DNA from: Bdellovibrionaceae bacterium UBA6776
GTDB taxonomy: Bacteria > Bdellovibrionota > Bdellovibrionia > Bdellovibrionales > UBA1609
DNA: 7,986 nt
Reading direction: 5' to 3'
Assembly: GCA_002453155.1 (NCBI GenBank)
Contig: DKGG01000008.1
Location: 1-7,986, forward strand
This document shows, in pieces, positions 4,746-7,986 of this stretch. Within the stretch, counting starts at the first letter, position 1; every line of letters starts with the position of its first letter. Below the pieces are notes generated by a model. It had not been told where the DNA came from and did no database searches. It saw only the letters and a list, made by a program, of their open reading frames with translations. Both the position numbers and the translations under genes were made by a program.

Positions 4746-5695
4746 TCAACGAATCCGTTATTTTTCATCCAGTTGTCGTCTAAAAATTTGGTCATGTAGT
4801 TTCGAATCCCATCAGAAAGAAGAACCACGGCCCTTTGACCTTTCTTTAAACTTTTTGCGGCTTGAAGGGCTCCCACCATGGCAGAGCCACTGGATCCTCC
4901 GCACAGAAGACCTTCATGGCGAATGATTTTTCGCGCCATTAAAAAGGACTCTTTGTCTTCGGTTTTGATCCATTGATCCACAAGACTTCGATCCAAAACA
5001 TCCGGAATAAAATCGTAACCAATTCCCTCCACCAAATAGCTTTTGATCTCTTCATCACCGGCCAAAATAGAACCTTTTGGATCCACACCAACGACGATGG
5101 CTTCTGGGCAGGCTTCTTTGATTCGACGAGCGACACCGGTCAAAGTTCCACCTGTGCCTGTGGTCATAATCACCATGTCTACTTTTTGTTCGAGGTCTTC
5201 TAAGATTTCCGCGCCGGTGCCATGATAATGGGCATCTGGGTTGGCATCGTTGCTGTACTGATCCAAAATGTGGGCATTGGGAATTTCTTTTTCCAACTTC
5301 TGAGCCACGCCAATGTGACTTTCAGGAGAGTGAGATGGGGCCTCTGTGGGAGTGCGAATGATTTCCGCACCGAGGGCCGCAAGTGTGGCTTGTTTTTCTT
5401 GGCTCATTTTTTCCGGCAAAGTGATGATTACACGATAGCCTTTGACCGCTCCGGCAAGAGCGATTCCGATTCCGGTGTTTCCACTGGTGGGCTCAATCAA
5501 AACGTCCCCAGGCTTAATCCGTCCTGAGCGCTCTGCTTCTAAAACCATGTTGTACCCAATGCGGTCTTTGACAGATCCGCCGGGGTTGAGGAACTCACAT
5601 TTTGCATAAAGTTCACACTCAAGGTCTTTGGCAAGATGATTGATTTTCACGAGGGGCGTGCGCCCAATGGCTTCTAAAATGTTGTTGTATTTCAT
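4742..5695 (-). CDS. Cystathionine beta-synthase, catalytic core only (PLP enzyme)
   Basis: A fold-type II PLP enzyme predicted to condense serine with homocysteine into cystathionine (reverse transsulfuration toward cysteine). The 317 residues contain the PLP lysine K43 in GGSVKDR, EPTSGNTGIG (68-77) with N73 contacting PLP O3', the phosphate cradle GTGGT (180-184), and GGSSGS (266-271) with S268 near the pyridine nitrogen. Segments such as EKMSQEKQATLAALGAEI, SPESHIGVA, DQYSN, YDFIPDVLDR, EGLLCGGSSGS and RNYMTKFLDDNWM follow eukaryotic CBS closely rather than CysK or CysM, so I prefer CBS over cysteine synthase. The heme-binding N-terminal extension and the C-terminal Bateman (SAM-sensing) domain of animal CBS are absent; the protein stops right after the core. 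It starts at ATG 5695 with a weak GGAG 11 bases upstream. Its TGA overlaps the GTG of the following gene. It is divergent from feoAB across 112 bases. Confidence 0.9.
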   Translation of the reverse strand: MKYNNILEAIGRTPLVKINHLAKDLECELYAKCEFLNPGGSVKDRIGYNMVLEAERSGRIKPGDVLIEPTSGNTGIGIALAGAVKGYRVIITLPEKMSQEKQATLAALGAEIIRTPTEAPSHSPESHIGVAQKLEKEIPNAHILDQYSNDANPDAHYHGTGAEILEDLEQKVDMVIMTTGTGGTLTGVARRIKEACPEAIVVGVDPKGSILAGDEEIKSYLVEGIGYDFIPDVLDRSLVDQWIKTEDKESFLMARKIIRHEGLLCGGSSGSAMVGALQAAKSLKKGQRAVVLLSDGIRNYMTKFLDDNWMKNNGFVE

Positions 5696-5744
5696 AGCTC
5701 AAGAGTCTCCATGCTTTGAAAACGGGGGTCAACTCCTAAGCTTT

Positions 5745-5761
5745 CATTTGAGTTTCAATTG
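5745..5761. promoter_or_regulatory. Imperfect 17-bp palindrome between the CBS gene and feoA
   Basis: CATTTGAGTTTCAATTG is an inverted repeat with one mismatched pair and TTGA/TCAA at its core. It lies in the 112-base divergent intergenic stretch (5696-5807) and could be an operator controlling either side. It does not match the Fur box well. I found no convincing -35/-10 pair for either gene; TTGTCA at 5759-5764 is a fair -35 for feoA but lacks a matching -10. Confidence 0.2.
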
Positions 5762-5807
5762 TCAGAAAATTCGTGAATCTTTCGGCATTTGGGCTTAACA
5801 CTGTGCC

Positions 5808-6059
5808 ATGGAATCCGTGGAAAACCCTGACCAAACCCTTGCTGATATGCCAATTGGAGCGGTCAGCCAAATTCAAAAACTGAGTGGGGATATGGAACTC
5901 AACCGCAGGTTGAGGGAAATTGGTTTTTACGAAGGGGCCATCATCAAAGTGCAAGGGCGCATGCCTTTTCACGGACCGATGGTGATCGAATTGGATTCTT
6001 GTTCCTTGGCCTTGCGGCTTGGAGAGGCTCAGCAGTTGATTGTGAGAAGGTGCCCATGA
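5808..6059 (+). CDS. feoA: Ferrous iron transport protein A
   Basis: A small cytoplasmic SH3-like protein that works with FeoB in Fe(II) uptake. The 83 residues match the family length. Residues 12-81 carry the fold: the stretch from ADMPIGAV onward, RRLREIGFYEGAIIKVQGRMP (33-53), then MVIELDSCSLALRLGEAQQLIVR (58-80), which matches the typical 'LG..pG..v.v....P.g.P..i...g..laLr..eA..I.V' pattern. ATG 5808 has little Shine-Dalgarno support (GGGC about 14 bases upstream), but no later start has a better one. The stop overlaps the feoB start (ATGA, 6056-6059), so the two proteins are translationally coupled. No Fur box is evident upstream, although Fur control would be expected from the family. 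Confidence 0.93.
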   Translation: MESVENPDQTLADMPIGAVSQIQKLSGDMELNRRLREIGFYEGAIIKVQGRMPFHGPMVIELDSCSLALRLGEAQQLIVRRCP

Positions 6060-7915
6060 TTGAAGTGCAACCCCCACAAACTCAATTGCGAGTGGCGTTA
6101 GTGGGATCTCCCAACAGCGGGAAGACCAGTCTCTTCAATTGGATCACCGGTTTAAAATACAAAACCGTCAACTACCCAGGCTCGACGGTTGAAAGTCATC
6201 GCGGCGTAAGCCTTCCCGTTTATGGAAGTCGCTTTGAAGTGATCGACACTCCTGGCATTTACTCATTGAATCCGTCTTCCGATGACGAAAAAGTCACTTT
6301 GGATCTTTTGCTTTCGGGGCAGTTGGATCGGGTGATTTTAGTTATGGATGCTTCTCAAATCCAACGGCAACTTTTGATCGCACTGCAGTTGAAAGAAATG
6401 GGCGTTCAATACTCCATCGCTTTGACCATGAATGACTTGAACGCAACCTGTGTGGATGTGGATTTACTGAGAAGTGAAATTCATGTGCCCGTAACCGTTG
6501 TGGATGGCCGTTTGGGTGGAGGGGTGAAAGATTTGGTTTCGAAGTCCGTGGATCACGGGCCCATTTGCAAAAAGCCATTTCGATCTCTTTCTGAAGATGA
6601 GCAGGTGTTGAAAGTCCTGACCGCTCAAGGTCGAAAAATTTCTGAGAAAGTGCGAAAGACTCCTCCTGAGGTGACGGCCCATCGTTTGGACCGGTGGTTG
6701 GTTCATTCCCATTTGAGTTTTTTGATTTTTGTGGGCGTGATGACTTTGCTTTTTACCAGCGTATATTCTTTGGCGTCTCCGTTGATGGATGGAGTTGATT
6801 GGTTCTTTGCTTCAGCGAGCATGTGGGTTTCGGCCAATATGGGAGATGGTTTGATTCCAGATCTTTTAGGGTCGGGATTGATTGAAGGCGTTGGCGCAGT
6901 TTTGGTTTTTGTGCCGCAAATTTTTGTTTTGTTTTTTGGCTTGGGACTTTTAGAGGAAAGTGGCTATCTGGCCCGCGCTTCCACGTTGATCGATCGACCT
7001 CTTCATGCGGTGGGTTTGAGTGGCCGATCTTTTGTCCCTTTGCTATCAGGGTTTGCCTGTGCGGTTCCTGCGGTCATGGCCACTCGAAATTTGAAATCCA
7101 AACGGGAACGGTGGATTGCGGTTTTTATTTTGCCCTTTATGACCTGCTCCGCAAGGCTTCCCGTCTATGCGTTGCTCTTGGCCTTTGTGTTTTTTGGAGA
7201 GGCTGCATGGAAACCCGGTGTTGCACTTGCCGCCATTTACTTTGGGAGTGCTCTTGTTGGAGGAATCGCGGCGTGGGCTCTTCATAAGATCTTAAAGACC
7301 AAAGAGCGGTCTTTGTTTTTAATGGAGTTTCCTCCTTACAGAAAACCGCGAGTGTTAAAGGTTGCGAAGGAATCCTTGCATCGAACTCAGTCCTACGTTT
7401 GGAAAGCTGGACCGACCATTTTTACTTTTGTGTTGGTGTTGTGGTTGCTCAGTTACTTTCCGCACAACCCCCAATGGACGGACAGTGAGCAGTTGGCCAA
7501 TTCTTTTTTGGGACAAATCGGTCATGCCTTGGATTTTCTATTTCGGCCCATGGGATTGGATTGGCGGGCGGGAGTGGCACTGCTTTCGGCCTTTGTGGCA
7601 CGTGAAGTTTTTGTTTCGGCCATGGCTGTCATCTTTAATTTGGGTGGAGTGGCTCAGGAGTCCGTTCAGAATTCCCTGATCGAACAGATGAAGCATGCGC
7701 AGTTTCCTGAAGGGGGAATGATTTTCACCACACCGACCGTGGTGGCTATGATTGTTTTCTTTATGTTGGCATTGCAGTGTCTTTCAACTACGGGTGTGAC
7801 GGTCAAAGAAATGGGCTCATGGAAGTACGGCCTGGTTCAACTGGTCACACTGAATGTGATGGCTTACATCGCAGCCGTTTCTGTCTTTCAAACCCTGTCT
7901 TTAATTCTCTCTTAG
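6056..7915 (+). CDS. feoB: Ferrous iron transporter B, short form with atypical G4/G5 motifs
   Basis: Inner-membrane Fe(II) transporter with an N-terminal G-protein domain. From ATG 6056 it has 619 residues, against about 770 in E. coli. G1 is GSPNSGKTS (17-25), the G2 threonine is T44 in YPGSTVE, and G3 is DTPG (64-67). G4 reads TMND (124-127) where N-x-x-D is expected, and G5 reads VDGR (149-152) where a Ser-Ala-like pair is usual, so guanine specificity may be relaxed. Only about 60 residues lie between the G domain and the first membrane helix (about 219), suggesting a reduced GDI region. The membrane part has about eight helices, with gate motifs GFACAVPAVMATR (332-344) including the conserved cysteine, PFMTCSARLPVY (360-371), AFVAREVFVSAM (512-523) and the C-terminal QCLSTTGVTVKEMGSWKYG (574-592). 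The frame stays open upstream to an ATG at 5999, but the ATGA overlap with feoA fixes the start. No feoC follows. Confidence 0.96.
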   Translation: MIEVQPPQTQLRVALVGSPNSGKTSLFNWITGLKYKTVNYPGSTVESHRGVSLPVYGSRFEVIDTPGIYSLNPSSDDEKVTLDLLLSGQLDRVILVMDASQIQRQLLIALQLKEMGVQYSIALTMNDLNATCVDVDLLRSEIHVPVTVVDGRLGGGVKDLVSKSVDHGPICKKPFRSLSEDEQVLKVLTAQGRKISEKVRKTPPEVTAHRLDRWLVHSHLSFLIFVGVMTLLFTSVYSLASPLMDGVDWFFASASMWVSANMGDGLIPDLLGSGLIEGVGAVLVFVPQIFVLFFGLGLLEESGYLARASTLIDRPLHAVGLSGRSFVPLLSGFACAVPAVMATRNLKSKRERWIAVFILPFMTCSARLPVYALLLAFVFFGEAAWKPGVALAAIYFGSALVGGIAAWALHKILKTKERSLFLMEFPPYRKPRVLKVAKESLHRTQSYVWKAGPTIFTFVLVLWLLSYFPHNPQWTDSEQLANSFLGQIGHALDFLFRPMGLDWRAGVALLSAFVAREVFVSAMAVIFNLGGVAQESVQNSLIEQMKHAQFPEGGMIFTTPTVVAMIVFFMLALQCLSTTGVTVKEMGSWKYGLVQLVTLNVMAYIAAVSVFQTLSLILS

Positions 7916-7986
7916 TTTTGATGGCAATATCTTCTCTTGAGCCAATGTGCTCCGCCCAAAAGGGCTTCGCCAAAAGGTACCTGCTT
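7912..7986. other. Unresolved end of window after feoB
   Basis: All three minus-strand frames are open from the window edge down to near the feoB stop. One of them ends GGAHWLKRRYCHQN and stops at 7912-7914, overlapping the feoB TAG tail-to-tail, and could be the C-terminus of a convergent gene. On the plus strand an ATG at 7921 opens 22 codons to the edge but lacks a ribosome binding site. GCCC-AAAA-GGGC makes a 4-bp hairpin without a T-run. I cannot choose among these. Confidence 0.25.

Noticed and set aside
5696..5807. SAM or other riboswitch ahead of the CBS gene, or a Fur box ahead of feoA
   Set aside because: The stretch is only 112 bases and shared by two divergent genes; no riboswitch core helices and no good match to the Fur palindrome.
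5999..6055. feoB start at ATG 5999
   Set aside because: It would overlap feoA by 61 bases in another frame; the ATGA overlap at 6056 gives the usual FeoB N-terminus just before G1.
7046..7285. Open frames antisense to feoB, rph, the amidase and the CBS gene
   Set aside because: They lack ribosome sites and family motifs and lie opposite strongly conserved coding sequence; they are by-products of the real genes' codon use.

Overview
The window (7,986 bases, moderate GC) is ordinary chromosomal DNA of a Gram-negative bacterium. It carries compact operons with overlapping start and stop codons. I see no mobile element, tRNA, rRNA or CRISPR array. The gene mix (feoAB, an exported Amidase_3 enzyme, rph-rdgB, a cystathionine beta-synthase core), a textbook sigma-54 promoter and a possible FliA-like element fit a Bdellovibrionota or deltaproteobacterial-type organism. 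That placement is inference; no marker gene proves it.

Layout. 1-432 (minus): N-terminal 144 codons of prs (PRPP synthetase), cut by the window edge. 519-872 (plus): small STAS-like protein lacking the usual phosphoacceptor serine. 2924-799 (minus): a three-gene run, exported N-acetylmuramoyl-L-alanine amidase, then rph (RNase PH), then rdgB (XTP/dITP pyrophosphatase). The end of rdgB overlaps the STAS gene tail-to-tail by 74 bp. 2925-3374: the one large gene-free stretch and the most interesting part. On the minus strand it holds a near-perfect sigma-54 promoter and, right downstream, a strong intrinsic-terminator hairpin whose loop contains CCUCCUU, the same bases as the anti-Shine-Dalgarno tail of 16S rRNA. 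Together they would give an RNA of about 57 nt, or a leader attenuator for the amidase operon. On the plus strand it holds an 11-codon mini-ORF with a perfect Shine-Dalgarno sequence, and promoter candidates for the next gene. 3375-4043 (plus): exported coiled-coil protein of unknown function. 5695-4047 (minus): cystathionine beta-synthase catalytic core, coupled by a GTGA overlap to a possible methyltransferase-fold protein. 5808-7915 (plus): feoA-feoB ferrous iron uptake operon with an ATGA overlap. The last 71 bases are unresolved.

How the genes work together. rph and rdgB act in tRNA 3' maturation and nucleotide-pool cleaning. Their linkage to an amidase behind a sigma-54 promoter suggests a wall-remodelling signal could also drive RNA and nucleotide housekeeping. 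prs supplies PRPP for nucleotide synthesis. The CBS-like enzyme makes cystathionine from homocysteine and serine. FeoA and FeoB import Fe(II); this FeoB departs from consensus at the G4 and G5 nucleotide-specificity motifs and has a short linker after the G domain. The best candidate for something undescribed is the sigma-54 promoter/hairpin unit at 3010-3093.
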